Assembly (NCBI RefSeq): GCF_000708755.2
Contig: NZ_JGVU02000001.1
Coordinates: forward strand, 124,001 to 188,000
Length of the DNA stretch: 64,000 nt
Direction: 5' to 3'
DNA from: Metabacillus indicus LMG 22858
GTDB taxonomy: Bacteria > Bacillota > Bacilli > Bacillales > Bacillaceae
Position numbers and translations under genes: made by a program. Under the pieces are notes generated by a model that saw only the letters and a program-made list of their open reading frames with translations, searched no databases and was not told the origin of the DNA. Positions 33,511-45,950 of this stretch are shown piece after piece; positions within the stretch are counted from its first letter, which is position 1, and the number at the start of each line of letters is the position of its first letter.

Positions 33511-34509
33511 TTGTCAAAAACAAGAGACGGGGGAAATTTGCACGCATTGTCCAATACAGAAATGGTGCCTGCTGCACCTGAGCAGCCGCTTCAATTGAAC
33601 AAGAGCCTGATTGCGGCAAAGAAGCGAAACAAAAGAGAATACATCACAAATAAGCGGGTGGTTCCATGGCTGTTTCTGCTGCCTGGTATCTTAGCAACCC
33701 TATTGCTTAAATACGTCACGATCGGCACAAGCGTTACATGGTCTTTTTTTAATGTCACCGTCCAGGACATGCCGGGGGAATTTGTCGGCCTGCAGAACTA
33801 TATCAATCTCTTTACAGCTCCGGATTTCGGCATCACGTTCGGAAATACGCTTGTCTATCTCGGTCTGACCCTTTTATTATGTTTTCCGGTTCCAATCATT
33901 CAGGCAGTCATTTTAAATGAGATCAGAAGCAAAAAGCTGAAAAACTGGTTCTCGACATTATACATCCTGCCTGCAGTTATTCCGGGCACAGTCATCATTG
34001 TCATCTGGAGATGGATCTGGAATCCGGAATATGGGGTGGCAAACTACATCTTCGGCTTGTTCGGTCTAGAAAACCAGGCGTGGCTCAGCGATCCTGAACT
34101 TGTCAAACTGTGCATCGTGATTCCCGGAATACTCGGAGGCGGATTATCCGTGCTTCTGTATTATGCAGCTATTCTTGGGGTCCCGAAAGATATTTATGAA
34201 GCAGCAGAGCTTGACGGCTGTTCAGGATGGAAAAAAGTCAGGTATATCATTCTGCCAAATATCAAATTTATCATTCTTGTTCAGCTGATCATGACAGTTA
34301 TCGGCACATTTCAGATTATGGATGTCATATTCCAGTTTACAAACGGCGGCCCTGCAGGGGCATCGAATTCACTGGGTCTGAACATTTACAAGCTGTTCAA
34401 TGAACAATTCCAGTACGGACAGGGCAGCGCATTATCAACTGTCTTGCTTCTCATCATTGCCATCATTACACTCATTCAGCTGAAAGTCAGCAAAACGGAT
34501 GCAGACTAA
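33511..34509 (+). CDS. Sugar ABC transporter permease (MalF type)
   Basis: The 332-residue inner-membrane protein has six membrane helices and the permease EAA motif IYEAAELDGCSGWKKVRYIILPNIK near 229-253. It forms a heterodimer with the next permease; no ATPase is encoded here, so a shared MsmX-type ATPase is likely (inference from family practice in Bacillus). The start is TTG at 33511 after GGGGTGGGGG; the next ATG (33562) has no site. The N-terminal ~45 residues are hydrophilic. Confidence 0.88.
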   Translation: MSKTRDGGNLHALSNTEMVPAAPEQPLQLNKSLIAAKKRNKREYITNKRVVPWLFLLPGILATLLLKYVTIGTSVTWSFFNVTVQDMPGEFVGLQNYINLFTAPDFGITFGNTLVYLGLTLLLCFPVPIIQAVILNEIRSKKLKNWFSTLYILPAVIPGTVIIVIWRWIWNPEYGVANYIFGLFGLENQAWLSDPELVKLCIVIPGILGGGLSVLLYYAAILGVPKDIYEAAELDGCSGWKKVRYIILPNIKFIILVQLIMTVIGTFQIMDVIFQFTNGGPAGASNSLGLNIYKLFNEQFQYGQGSALSTVLLLIIAIITLIQLKVSKTDAD

Positions 34510-34523
34510 AAGAGGAGGGCCAA

Positions 34524-35843
34524 ATGAAAAAGCGAAATTGGACACAATATGCGACGGTAAGTGCAACGGTCATCATGATAGCGGCTCTTCTTTTTCCATT
34601 GTTTTATGCGCTCAGCATTTCACTGCAGGATGAATTTTCAATCTATAAACCAAAGCCGCAGTTCCTCCCCGAGAAGGGCAAAAATGTTGTGCTGGAAGTG
34701 GACCTTGCTTCTCTTAAAAATGAAGGCAATTTAGAAGATGCCATCCTTCAGGATGCGACTCTGGCGATTTTCTCAACCTTTATCGAACAGAGAAAAGAAG
34801 GAATTACAGAGATTGATTTTATTGGAAAAATGGATGGCAAAGTCATCTTCCGTTCCGAGGCCCATACGTCAAAGCTGGCACTTGAAAATGATTATGGAGT
34901 CTACAAACGAACAAACCCGACGCCAAAAGTTCTCCTTGGAAAAGACCGCTACAAACAGTTCATGGAGAATATGGGCTACGAATTTGATCCAGGCGGAATA
35001 CAGGGTGAAAACATAGAGAAAAGTGAAAATGAATCCGGTCTCGTTCAGTCAGTAAGCGAAAACTTTAAAGAGAAATATCCGCTGAAAGGCGAGCTTGCAA
35101 ATGTTGGAGTTACGTATTCATGGATGCAGGTCATTGAAAAATATGCCTACTACTTTACGCTGCCTAAATACATGTTCAGTGATTCAGAAGCCGTTGCAAA
35201 ATACGGACTTTTCGCCTTCGCATTCAATACGTTTCTGACAACGGTTTGGGCCATTTTGTGCCAGGTATTCCTGCCGGCCCTGACAGCCTATCCGCTTGCG
35301 AGACTCCTGAAGAAAAAAACATCAGACGCCGTGACGATGTTTTTCCTGATCACGATGATGATTCCGTTCGTCAGCATTATGGTGCCACAGCTCATTCTCA
35401 TGAAAAGTGCGGGAATGTATGACAACTATTGGGCGATGCTTGTTCCGTGGCTTGTGCCGTCACCGTTTTATATTCTTTTGTACAAGGCATTTTTCCAAAG
35501 AATCCCGCACAGCTTGTTTGAGGCGGCAAGAATGGACGGGGCAGGAGAATTTTATATCTTTACGAAAATCTGCATGCCCATCTCAAAGCCAATCATTTCG
35601 CTTATTGCCATTCAGGCGTTTATTGCAGGCTGGTCCGATTTCTTCTGGTATTTTATTTCAACTAAGCAGGCTTCACTCTGGACCTTGAATGTGGCGATCT
35701 TCAACATGAGCGAATCCCAGGCAATCAAACAGAATTTCCTGATGGGCATTTCGGTTGCTTCCGTTATTCCAATCATTATCTTCACCTTTATTTTTGCAAG
35801 ACAGCTGAAAGAGGGAGCGCTTGGTTCTTCTGTAAAAGGCTGA
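34524..35843 (+). CDS. Sugar ABC transporter permease (MalG type) with long extracytoplasmic insert
   Basis: The 439-residue permease is unusually long; typical MalG-type subunits have about 280 residues. The extra ~150 residues lie between the first membrane helix (about 10-32) and the second (about 225-250) and are soluble and charged, so outside the cell. The rest is standard, with the EAA loop LFEAARMDGAGEFYIFTKICMPISKP near 330-355. GAGGAGG precedes the ATG, 14 bp after the first permease. Confidence 0.88.
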   Translation: MKKRNWTQYATVSATVIMIAALLFPLFYALSISLQDEFSIYKPKPQFLPEKGKNVVLEVDLASLKNEGNLEDAILQDATLAIFSTFIEQRKEGITEIDFIGKMDGKVIFRSEAHTSKLALENDYGVYKRTNPTPKVLLGKDRYKQFMENMGYEFDPGGIQGENIEKSENESGLVQSVSENFKEKYPLKGELANVGVTYSWMQVIEKYAYYFTLPKYMFSDSEAVAKYGLFAFAFNTFLTTVWAILCQVFLPALTAYPLARLLKKKTSDAVTMFFLITMMIPFVSIMVPQLILMKSAGMYDNYWAMLVPWLVPSPFYILLYKAFFQRIPHSLFEAARMDGAGEFYIFTKICMPISKPIISLIAIQAFIAGWSDFFWYFISTKQASLWTLNVAIFNMSESQAIKQNFLMGISVASVIPIIIFTFIFARQLKEGALGSSVKG

Positions 35844-35883
35844 AAAACTGTAACGAACCAAACTTGAACTGGAGGAAAACACG

Positions 35884-36984
35884 ATGTCAAACAAAATTCT
35901 TAAGGTTGGAATCATTGGATGCGGGGGAATTGGAACTCAAAAACACCTCCCTGCTCTTTCAAAACAAAAAAATGTGGAACTGACCGCTTTTTGCGACCTG
36001 GTTGAAAGCCGTGCACAAGACGCTGCTGAAACGTTCGGAACAGCAGGAGCGAAAGTATTTACGGATTATAAAGAGCTCCTAAAAGAAGAGCTGGATGTTG
36101 TGCATGTCTGCACGCCAAATAAATCGCATTCTTTTATTACAATTGATGCCCTTGAATCCGGCAAACATGTCATGTGCGAAAAGCCGATGGCAAAAACGGC
36201 TGATGAGGCTAGAGCAATGGTAGAGGCAGCAAAAAGAACCGGAAAAAAACTGACGGTCGGCTATCAGAACAGATACCGGGATGACAGTCTGCATTTGAAG
36301 AAAGTATGCGAATCGGGCCAGCTTGGGGACGTTTATTACGCAAAAGCACATGCGGTCAGAAGACGGGCAGTGCCGACCTGGGGAATCTTTTTAAACAAAG
36401 AAGAACAAGGCGGGGGACCGCTCATTGATATCGGTACGCATGCTCTGGACCTGACGCTGTGGCTGTTAAATAATTACGACGTGAAATATGTGGTCGGCAA
36501 TACATACAAAGCATGGGACGGCCGTACAAGCGAAGCAAATATATTCGGTGCATGGAAACAGGAAGAATATGAAGTGGAAGACTCGGCATTCGGATTTATC
36601 ACCATGGAAAATGGGGCAACCATTGTGCTTGAATCAAGCTGGGCTTTAAACACGCTGGATATTGGCGAAGGACAGACAACTCTCTGCGGGACAGAAGGCG
36701 GTGCCGATATGAAGGACGGCCTCAGAATTAACGGAGAAGAATTTGGAAAGTTCTTTATGAAAAAACCTGAACTGAATGACGGATCGGTCGCTTTCTTTGA
36801 AGGGGAGACAGAAGAACCTCAGGACAGAGAAGCAAGAATGTGGATAGAGGCCATTTTGGAAGACAGGGAGCCTCTTGTAAAACCGGAAGAAGCTCTCCGC
36901 GTGAGCGAAATTCTCGAAGCCATCTACGAATCGGCCAAAACAGGTAAACCTGTTTATTTTAAAAAAGAAGAAGCATTTGCCTGA
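35884..36984 (+). CDS. Gfo/Idh/MocA-family oxidoreductase
   Basis: The 366-residue NAD(P)-dependent oxidoreductase has an N-terminal Rossmann fold (VGIIGCGGIGTQKHLPAL), the EKPMAKT motif near residue 99 with the conserved Lys, and the active-site GGGPLIDIGTHALDLTLWLL near 178-197 containing Asp and His. Family members oxidise or epimerise sugars, inositols and keto-glycosides. Between the importer and a beta-galactosidase it probably acts on the imported sugar; the reaction is not determinable. Confidence 0.88.
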   Translation: MSNKILKVGIIGCGGIGTQKHLPALSKQKNVELTAFCDLVESRAQDAAETFGTAGAKVFTDYKELLKEELDVVHVCTPNKSHSFITIDALESGKHVMCEKPMAKTADEARAMVEAAKRTGKKLTVGYQNRYRDDSLHLKKVCESGQLGDVYYAKAHAVRRRAVPTWGIFLNKEEQGGGPLIDIGTHALDLTLWLLNNYDVKYVVGNTYKAWDGRTSEANIFGAWKQEEYEVEDSAFGFITMENGATIVLESSWALNTLDIGEGQTTLCGTEGGADMKDGLRINGEEFGKFFMKKPELNDGSVAFFEGETEEPQDREARMWIEAILEDREPLVKPEEALRVSEILEAIYESAKTGKPVYFKKEEAFA

Positions 36985-37019
36985 AGAATAAAGGAAACCG
37001 GCATAATCTAAAGAAATAG

Positions 37020-40100
<3,081 letters not shown>

Positions 40101-40109
40101 GAGTCAGTC

Positions 40110-40142
40110 GAAAAGACCAACCGGAAAACGGCTGGTCTTTTC
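40110..40142 (+). terminator. Intrinsic terminator after lacZ
   Basis: AAAAGACCAACCG and CGGCTGGTCTTTT arms around AAAA, then CGGTTTTC. Confidence 0.8.
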
Positions 40143-40242
40143 GGTTTTCACACAGTGTCCGTCATTCTCTGTTAATGAGTAAAATAGACTGATGGTATAA
40201 GAACTTCATTAAAACCAAGAGTTCGGACGGGGGAAGCGGAAT

Positions 40243-40749
40243 ATGGATGTTTTTATTGAAAAAGTGGACCGCCAGACGGCTGCTGAAATTCTGGGGTGGC
40301 GCTATGAGGCACCGTATGACTTTTATAATATGGATGTAAGCGAAGAGAACATTCATGGAATGCTTACACATCCCTACTATGCAATGAAGAACAAAGCGGG
40401 GGAGACAGCGGGCTTTTTCTGTTTCGGCATCACGGCTCAGGTTCCAAGCAGATATATGGCTCAAATCTATGCTGGAAACATGATCGATATCGGACTTGGC
40501 ATGAATCCTCACTTAACCGGAAAAGGGCAGGGATCTGCTTTTTTTGCCTATATTCTCAATCAGGCAAGAGCAGGCTTTCCGAATACCCCGCTGCGGCTGA
40601 CAGTAGCCTCCTTTAATGAGAGGGCTTCACGCGTATATGAGAAAGCGGGCTTTAAAGAAGCGGTAAGGTTTGAGAAAGAGAGGGTTATTTTTAAAGTTAT
40701 GGTGCTGGAGGAGCGTGGATTTAAAAGCAACCAGCAAGCTCAGGTATGA
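40243..40749 (+). CDS. GNAT acetyltransferase
   Basis: The 168-residue protein is a GNAT fold with IDIGLGMNPHLTGKGQGSAFFAYIL (acetyl-CoA site, near 82-106) and the closing LTVASFNERASRVYEKAGFKEA. Substrate unknown. GGGGGAAG lies upstream of the ATG. The last eight codons form the left arm of the gene's terminator. Confidence 0.83.
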   Translation: MDVFIEKVDRQTAAEILGWRYEAPYDFYNMDVSEENIHGMLTHPYYAMKNKAGETAGFFCFGITAQVPSRYMAQIYAGNMIDIGLGMNPHLTGKGQGSAFFAYILNQARAGFPNTPLRLTVASFNERASRVYEKAGFKEAVRFEKERVIFKVMVLEERGFKSNQQAQV

Positions 40750-40767
40750 TTGAGCTTGCTGGTTTTT
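40729..40767 (+). terminator. Terminator built into the end of the GNAT gene
   Basis: AACCAGCAAGCTCA and TGAGCTTGCTGGTT form a perfect 14-bp stem, then TTT. The left arm is coding and the stop codon (40747-40749) is in the loop. Confidence 0.85.
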
Positions 40768-40772
40768 ATCCT

Positions 40773-41027
40773 TTAAGCGATCCGAAAAAAAAACAGGATC
40801 CCGAAGATAAGAAATGCTCCAACAATAGTCAGCAGCACAATGATGCTTATGAGAATCCATCCAAGTTTTTTTCTGCCGGTCCGGATAAAGAAAGCGCATA
40901 GAGCGAAAATGGTAAAGAAATAACCAAGTACGGCCCACAGCCACCTGTTTTTATTGTATTTCGGAGCTTTAATGAATAAGTAAACCGCAAAAACAGCACT
41001 AAAAAGAAAATTGTATATCCATTCCAT
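40773..41027 (-). CDS. Small membrane protein
   Basis: The 84-residue protein has about three hydrophobic segments (2-19, 28-47, 56-80) separated by short basic turns. It is not confidently assigned to a family; it vaguely resembles phospholipase-D N-terminal-like small membrane proteins. AGAGG lies 9 nt before the ATG. It stands alone next to repeat array C. Confidence 0.6.
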   Translation of the reverse strand: MEWIYNFLFSAVFAVYLFIKAPKYNKNRWLWAVLGYFFTIFALCAFFIRTGRKKLGWILISIIVLLTIVGAFLIFGILFFFRIA

Positions 41028-41202
41028 GCATCAAAACCTCTATTTCTGTTTTGTTATGAATCTTAATTTCTACTGAAAAAAATGACTTCTGTTAAGAGAG
41101 GCAGATCCTCCTAAATGTAATCATACCCGAATCGCCCTTGCTATTCATTCATTGTACCGTTTGCTTCCTGAAAACGGCAATAAAAAAAGAGTACAAACCA
41201 TG

Positions 41203-41710
41203 GTAAGGGCCATAAGGAAATGAGAAATTGACCTTTCAGTGCTGCTGGAATGATGTGAAGGGTTGTAAAGAAGTGAGAAATGACCCTTTAGTGCAGCTGT
41301 AGTGATGTGAAGGGTTATAAGTAAGTGGAAATTGACCCTTTAGTGCAGACGGAGTGATGTGAAGGGTTATAAGTAAGTGAGAATTGACCCTTAAGTGCAG
41401 CTGTAGTGATGTGAAGGGTTATAAGTAAGTGCGAATGGACCCTTCAGTGCAACCGTAATGATGTGAAGGGTCATAAGGAAGTAAGAAATGACCTTTCAGC
41501 CTAGCCGTAGTGATGTGAAGGGTCATAAGGAAGAAGGAATTGACCCTTCAGCCCGGCCAGAGCGATGCGAAGGGTCATAAGCCAGTGTGAAATACCCCTT
41601 TAGCCCAGCCAGAGTAGTGTGAAGTGTCATAAAACAACAAGAAAAAACCCTCCAATCCGGCTCAAGCCTACTGAAGGGTCCTAAAGCATGATCTAATCCT
41701 TAAGCCGGAA
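41203..41710. repeat. Intergenic tandem repeat array C (about ten 52-bp units)
   Basis: The anchor GTGAAGGG or a variant occurs at 41203, 41255, 41307, 41359, 41411, 41463, 41515, 41567, 41619 and 41671, each step exactly 52 bp. Units carry AAGGGT and ACCCTT arms about half a unit apart and a linker around GTGCAGCTGTAGTG. Units degrade towards the right end. The array fills the gap between two leftward genes; no coding sequence is visible in it. Confidence 0.9.
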
Positions 41711-41752
41711 AAAGTCACGAAAGCCGCCTGCTCTCCGCAACATCCAGCCTTC

Positions 41753-42508
41753 CTAAACAGCCGTCTGATTCAATACATGCTCGATAAACTTAAGCGTCTG
41801 ATCAATGATGATTGGCTGATCATGGTCAAGTGTTGCCACATGGTAGCTGTTTTCAAGCACAATCATTTTTTTATGCTCAGAAGAGATTTCATCCATGATG
41901 AGTCTGGAGTTATCCGGCGGAACAACGTGGTCTTCTGTTGATACAAAAACGAGTGCCGGGCATTTGATTTCATGTAAGTTTTGTCTCACAAGCGCCATAA
42001 GCTTATTAATTTCTTTTATGGATTGAACAGGCGTTTTATCGTAAGCAAGCTCGGTAACGGCAGGATTCTTAATGTCAGATCCGATGGCATCGAGAAAGCG
42101 GGCCTGAATCTGCTGGGCGCCTGCCATTGTCGGGATGTCGACCGCTGCGTTGATCGGTATAATCGCTTTGATTTCCGGGTGCTTTTGGGCAAGGTAGAGT
42201 GTCAGGGTGCCGCCCATGGACAAGCCGGTGACGAAAATGGTGCTGCAGCGGTCTTTAAGCCACTGGTAGCCTTCTTCTACAGAAGCGGTCCAATCCTCAT
42301 ATGTGGTTCCTTCCATTTCCTCGTAGTGCGTGCCATGTCCTTTGAGCCTCGGACCGCATACGGTGTATCCGGCTTTCGCATATGCCTCGCCAAGAGGACG
42401 CATGCTCTGGGTGGAGCCGGTAAATCCATGCGATACGAGAATTCCGATCGAATTGCCTTCAAAGTAAAATGGTTCTGCTCCTTCTAATACGGGATAACGT
42501 TCTGACAT
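41753..42508 (-). CDS. Alpha/beta hydrolase, carboxylesterase/monoacylglycerol-lipase type
   Basis: The 251-residue enzyme resembles Bacillus Est30-type carboxylesterases. The oxyanion segment is VSHGFTGSTQSM, the nucleophile elbow GLSMGG (Ser near 98), the acid Asp in FVSTEDHVVPP near 195 and the base His in NSYHVATLD near 224. It hydrolyses short or medium acyl esters. The ATG at 42508 is 7 nt from AGGAGG; one six bases upstream abuts the site. Confidence 0.87.
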   Translation of the reverse strand: MSERYPVLEGAEPFYFEGNSIGILVSHGFTGSTQSMRPLGEAYAKAGYTVCGPRLKGHGTHYEEMEGTTYEDWTASVEEGYQWLKDRCSTIFVTGLSMGGTLTLYLAQKHPEIKAIIPINAAVDIPTMAGAQQIQARFLDAIGSDIKNPAVTELAYDKTPVQSIKEINKLMALVRQNLHEIKCPALVFVSTEDHVVPPDNSRLIMDEISSEHKKMIVLENSYHVATLDHDQPIIIDQTLKFIEHVLNQTAV

Positions 42509-42667
42509 CCTCATTCCTCCTTTAAAAATGAAAACCCTTTCTCAGTACGATTCGATACTGGGCATAGAATCTCCTACTTAAGAATGAGATTCTTCGTTCC
42601 ATTTAAGGATTCGAAAACTGTGAAATTGTGGTAAACTTTCTCTTATTACAGGACGGAGGATACAGAA

Positions 42668-43900
42668 ATGAAGCAGCTTAAACACGTTCATCCGCTCGGC
42701 TGGAACATCCTGATCGGAACCATTTTCGGGCGCATGGCCACATCAATGAGTCTTCCATTTTTAGCTATCTATTTAACTCAGGTGAAGGGCGTATCGGCCG
42801 CTATGACCGGGACGATTATCGCCGTAAGCTCGCTAGCCGGCATTTTATCAAGTTTTTACGGCGGATATCTGTCAGACAAACTGGGCAGGAAAAAAGTGCT
42901 GATCACATCTATTTTCGGATGGGTCTTCGTCTTTATTGGCTTTGGCGCTGCAGATACAGTTCTCGCATTTTTCATTATGAATGCGCTGAACGGAGTATGC
43001 CGCTCCGTCTTTGAGCCAACTTCAAGAGCCCTTTTATCCGATCTGACAGAACAGAAAAACAGGCTTCTTATCTTCAATTTAAGGTACGCTGCAATCAATG
43101 TGGGAGTCGTTTTCGGGCCGCTGCTCGGCATTTATTTAGGTTCGGCAAAAACAACGTCGCCGTTTTTTATAGCCGCGATTATCTATGCTCTGTACGGATT
43201 CTCCCTTCTGATTACGTTCATGAAAACATCACATAAAACGGAAACGAAGGAGGCTGCGCGGATATCTTTTAGAGAAGCCGTGCACGTGACAAGAAAAGAT
43301 AAATTGCTGCTCCTGTCCCTGGTCGGCATCATCCTGTGCATCACCGGATTTTCCCAGCTGACCTCGACGCTGCCACAATTTTTTGCGATGTCGCCTGACA
43401 TTAAAGACGGGGCTAAAACATTTTCGATCCTGCTGTCTCTAAACGCCGTCACAGTGCTGCTGATTCAATATCCGATTGTAAGAGCGGCCAAGAATCATCC
43501 GCCTATTTTCTCTATTATTCTAGGGAACTTGCTTGTCGGACTCAGCCTGTTCAGTTTTGCATTCGCGCACAGCATCTGGCTTATTGCACTGGTCGTGATT
43601 TTGTTTACAGTAGGAGAGGTTCTGCTCTTTTCCATGATGGACGTCCTGATTGATGAACTGTCAAACCCTGAAATGAAGGGAACGTACTTTGGAGCCATGG
43701 GCTTTACCCAGCTTGGAAATGTCATCGGCCCCTGGATTGGCGGTGTCCTGCTTGATGCATATGGAATAAGCAGTCCGGCGGCCGTCTTCAGCTGCCTCAT
43801 GCTTGTGACCCTTTCTGGTATTCCGGTTCTTTTTCTGGTGAAAAAAGAGATGGAGAGAAAAACCGAAGCGAGCGTTCTTAACCAACAGGCACACATTTGA
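42668..43900 (+). CDS. Major facilitator superfamily exporter
   Basis: The 410-residue protein has about twelve membrane helices. The MFS loop motif between helices 2 and 3 is GGYLSDKLGRKKVLI (near 63-77), and the early LPFLAIYLTQVKGVSAAMTGTI helix is typical of drug:H+ antiporters of the DHA1 type. It probably exports small hydrophobic compounds; the substrate is not known. CGGAGG lies upstream of the ATG. Confidence 0.85.
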   Translation: MKQLKHVHPLGWNILIGTIFGRMATSMSLPFLAIYLTQVKGVSAAMTGTIIAVSSLAGILSSFYGGYLSDKLGRKKVLITSIFGWVFVFIGFGAADTVLAFFIMNALNGVCRSVFEPTSRALLSDLTEQKNRLLIFNLRYAAINVGVVFGPLLGIYLGSAKTTSPFFIAAIIYALYGFSLLITFMKTSHKTETKEAARISFREAVHVTRKDKLLLLSLVGIILCITGFSQLTSTLPQFFAMSPDIKDGAKTFSILLSLNAVTVLLIQYPIVRAAKNHPPIFSIILGNLLVGLSLFSFAFAHSIWLIALVVILFTVGEVLLFSMMDVLIDELSNPEMKGTYFGAMGFTQLGNVIGPWIGGVLLDAYGISSPAAVFSCLMLVTLSGIPVLFLVKKEMERKTEASVLNQQAHI

Positions 43901-43967
43901 AAAATGTTAAAAAATTGAAACTTATGGAACCCTCTGAGCGTATTACATAAAAAAAGGGGGACGTAAC

Positions 43968-44504
43968 ATGAAAAAACTTGGCGCATTTTTTGTTATTGCT
44001 GCTGCACTGCTCTCGGGAGGATGTTCGCTTGAAGCGAATGCCGTGCCGAAAGACGTTAAGAGTGATATCCAAAAAGAATTCGGAAAAGACATCTATGTCC
44101 CGGAGTTTGGTGACTACCCGGTGACGCATGCTGCTGTTATTTATCCGCCGGCTGGCATGGAAACGAAAAAAAAGGATCTTGTACTATCTTATGGCAGCAA
44201 GCTTGGGAAGCTGGAAGAAGTGGCGGCGAATGAAGAAATCAAAGCTCTTTACGGGCCTTACAATGGAAAAAGACAGTTCACCCTGACATACAGCACCTAT
44301 AAAATAGATATAGACAAGAATGAAGAACGGGAAGTTGATGGAGAAAAGATTCAATACTCCGAGTCGGACGGAAAGTATGTGTTTGCTAATTTTAATGCAG
44401 ACGGCGGCTCCTACCGGCTGGAGTTTATCCTGGATAAAGAATTTTCAGAAGAAGATGCGCTTGATGTAATAGAGGATGTGCTTAAGCATACAGAAGAGAA
44501 GTGA
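43968..44504 (+). CDS. Lipoprotein of unknown function
   Basis: The 178-residue protein has a lipoprotein signal (LLSGGC, lipidated Cys near 19). The mature part has no motif I recognise; it is mixed alpha/beta with an acidic C-terminal helix (EFSEEDALDVIEDVLKH). GGGGGAC precedes the ATG. It follows the MFS gene at 67 bp. Confidence 0.75.
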   Translation: MKKLGAFFVIAAALLSGGCSLEANAVPKDVKSDIQKEFGKDIYVPEFGDYPVTHAAVIYPPAGMETKKKDLVLSYGSKLGKLEEVAANEEIKALYGPYNGKRQFTLTYSTYKIDIDKNEEREVDGEKIQYSESDGKYVFANFNADGGSYRLEFILDKEFSEEDALDVIEDVLKHTEEK

Positions 44505-44526
44505 TTTCGGTCACTTCTCTTTTTTG
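44494..44526 (+). terminator. Terminator overlapping the lipoprotein stop
   Basis: AGAGAAGTG and CACTTCTCT arms then six T. The left arm covers the last codons and the stop. Confidence 0.8.
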
Positions 44527-44527
44527 A

Positions 44528-45274
44528 TTACATAGATCTTTCTGCCTTGCTGTCTTTCATTTTTTCAGTGTAAAACGGAAGGACAAGAAGCACAAACAGG
44601 CAAAACGCAACAGCCTCAAGAGACAGAAGATACCACGGATACGGTCCGAGGAAATCAATCGGTGTCGGGTTCACAGGCTTTTGCGAGAGGAACATATAAT
44701 TTCCTCCAAGAGCGCGATTGACGAAAAAGATACAGACAGCGGCTATATTCAGAAAGCCCATCGTTTTAAAAACCGACTTGAACGTGACCTGATATCCCTC
44801 CGTCCATACAAAAAAGAAGCAGGTCATCATGATGACGGAATGGGTCAGGAAGAAATGGAAATAGCGGAGATGTGGGAAGCTGTAGTTAAGTTCAGGGGTC
44901 AGGAGCGCAAGTCCTGCGCCTGCAATTCCGATGAAATACACGATTTCAAAAATACGTCTGTTTTTTGTGATCAGCAGGATGATGCACAAAAACAGACTCA
45001 TGCTGCACAGTTCAAGCGGCAGGGTATAGGCGGCCTTCCACGTTCCATTCCAAAGGAGCCAGATATGGTAGGCGGCTTCAAACAGCACTCCGGTCCCTGC
45101 AAGCAGAAGTCTGAACCCCAAATTCCATTCCTTTTGGAGGAGTGTATGCCGCATCGCATACATACCGGCAAGCAACAGGAGCAGAAAACCAAGTCCTGCA
45201 AGATGAGCTGGAGAAAATAACGAGAAGGGATTCTGATCATAGGCTGTGCTGAAAAAAGAATTCACCGGATTCAT
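44528..45274 (-). CDS. ywaF: TIGR02206-family membrane protein (YwaF)
   Basis: The 248-residue protein has about seven membrane helices and the family features NPFSLFSPAHLAGL, LPLELCSMSLFL and NYMFLSQKPVNPTPIDFLGPYPWYLLSLE. These match YwaF of B. subtilis, whose role is unknown. The ribosome-binding site is weak and close (GAAGAGAG). Alone, divergent from the ArsR-like gene. Confidence 0.85.
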   Translation of the reverse strand: MNPVNSFFSTAYDQNPFSLFSPAHLAGLGFLLLLLAGMYAMRHTLLQKEWNLGFRLLLAGTGVLFEAAYHIWLLWNGTWKAAYTLPLELCSMSLFLCIILLITKNRRIFEIVYFIGIAGAGLALLTPELNYSFPHLRYFHFFLTHSVIMMTCFFFVWTEGYQVTFKSVFKTMGFLNIAAVCIFFVNRALGGNYMFLSQKPVNPTPIDFLGPYPWYLLSLEAVAFCLFVLLVLPFYTEKMKDSKAERSM

Positions 45275-45344
45275 CTCTCTTCATTTTTTCTTCATTATAA
45301 GGGTTTCAGAGTTTAATAAAAAGATAAAAATTGGAAAAAATAAG

Positions 45345-45388
45345 TTGAATATTATCACTTTGTATATTATTATTAAAATTGATAATAA
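45345..45388 (+). promoter_or_regulatory. Promoter and operator of the ArsR-like regulator
   Basis: TTGAAT (45345-45350), 17 bp and TATTAT (45368-45373). TTATTAT-8 nt-ATAATAA (45367-45388) is an inverted repeat covering the -10, consistent with autorepression. Confidence 0.55.
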
Positions 45389-45406
45389 AAGTTGGAGGGT
45401 TTTTAA

Positions 45407-45928
45407 GTGAAGAGAAAAATGGACTTGATTCTTCATCCTGTCCGGTTAAAAATTGTCCAGTCCCTTTTAAATGGAAAAACGATGACGGTGCATCAGCTGG
45501 CTGAACGGACTCAAGATGTTCCACAGGCTACGTTATATAGACATCTGAATAAGCTTCTTGAAGCAAACATCATTTCTGTGGTTCAGGAAAATCAGATCAG
45601 AGGAACAGTTGAGAAAGTATATGCGCTGAATGAACCAGCCATTCAGTCCCATGAGGATTTGCTCAATCTCACAAAAGAGGAGCATCTCCAAATGTTTATG
45701 CATTTTACCACTCACCTTATGGGGATGTATGAAAATTATTTAGAGAAAGAAAAGCCTGACCTGGTAAAGGACGGCGTTACTTACAGGGTGGCAAATGTCC
45801 ATCTCTCAGACGAGGAGTATATGGAAACGGCACAAGAAATCGGAAAGATCATTTTGAAGGCAATGAAAAACGAGCCTTCACCTGAACGAAAAAGCAGAAA
45901 CATCGCAACGATTGTCATACCTGAGTAG
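45407..45928 (+). CDS. ArsR-like winged-helix regulator
   Basis: The 173-residue protein has an N-terminal winged helix (about 5-75; ILHPVRLKIVQSLLNGKTMTVHQLAERTQDVPQATLYRHLNKLLEANII) and a helical C-terminal part that may bind a ligand or dimerise. GTG start with TTGGAGGG 8 nt upstream. It leads a four-gene run with a CPBP protein and an ABC exporter pair, which it probably controls. Confidence 0.85.
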   Translation: MKRKMDLILHPVRLKIVQSLLNGKTMTVHQLAERTQDVPQATLYRHLNKLLEANIISVVQENQIRGTVEKVYALNEPAIQSHEDLLNLTKEEHLQMFMHFTTHLMGMYENYLEKEKPDLVKDGVTYRVANVHLSDEEYMETAQEIGKIILKAMKNEPSPERKSRNIATIVIPE

Positions 45929-45950
45929 AAGCCATTGGGGGGAATCTCTT

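Noticed and set aside
41981-42487. 168-codon frame antisense to the esterase gene
   Set aside because: It is the mirror of a well-supported alpha/beta hydrolase and has no ribosome-binding site or family resemblance.
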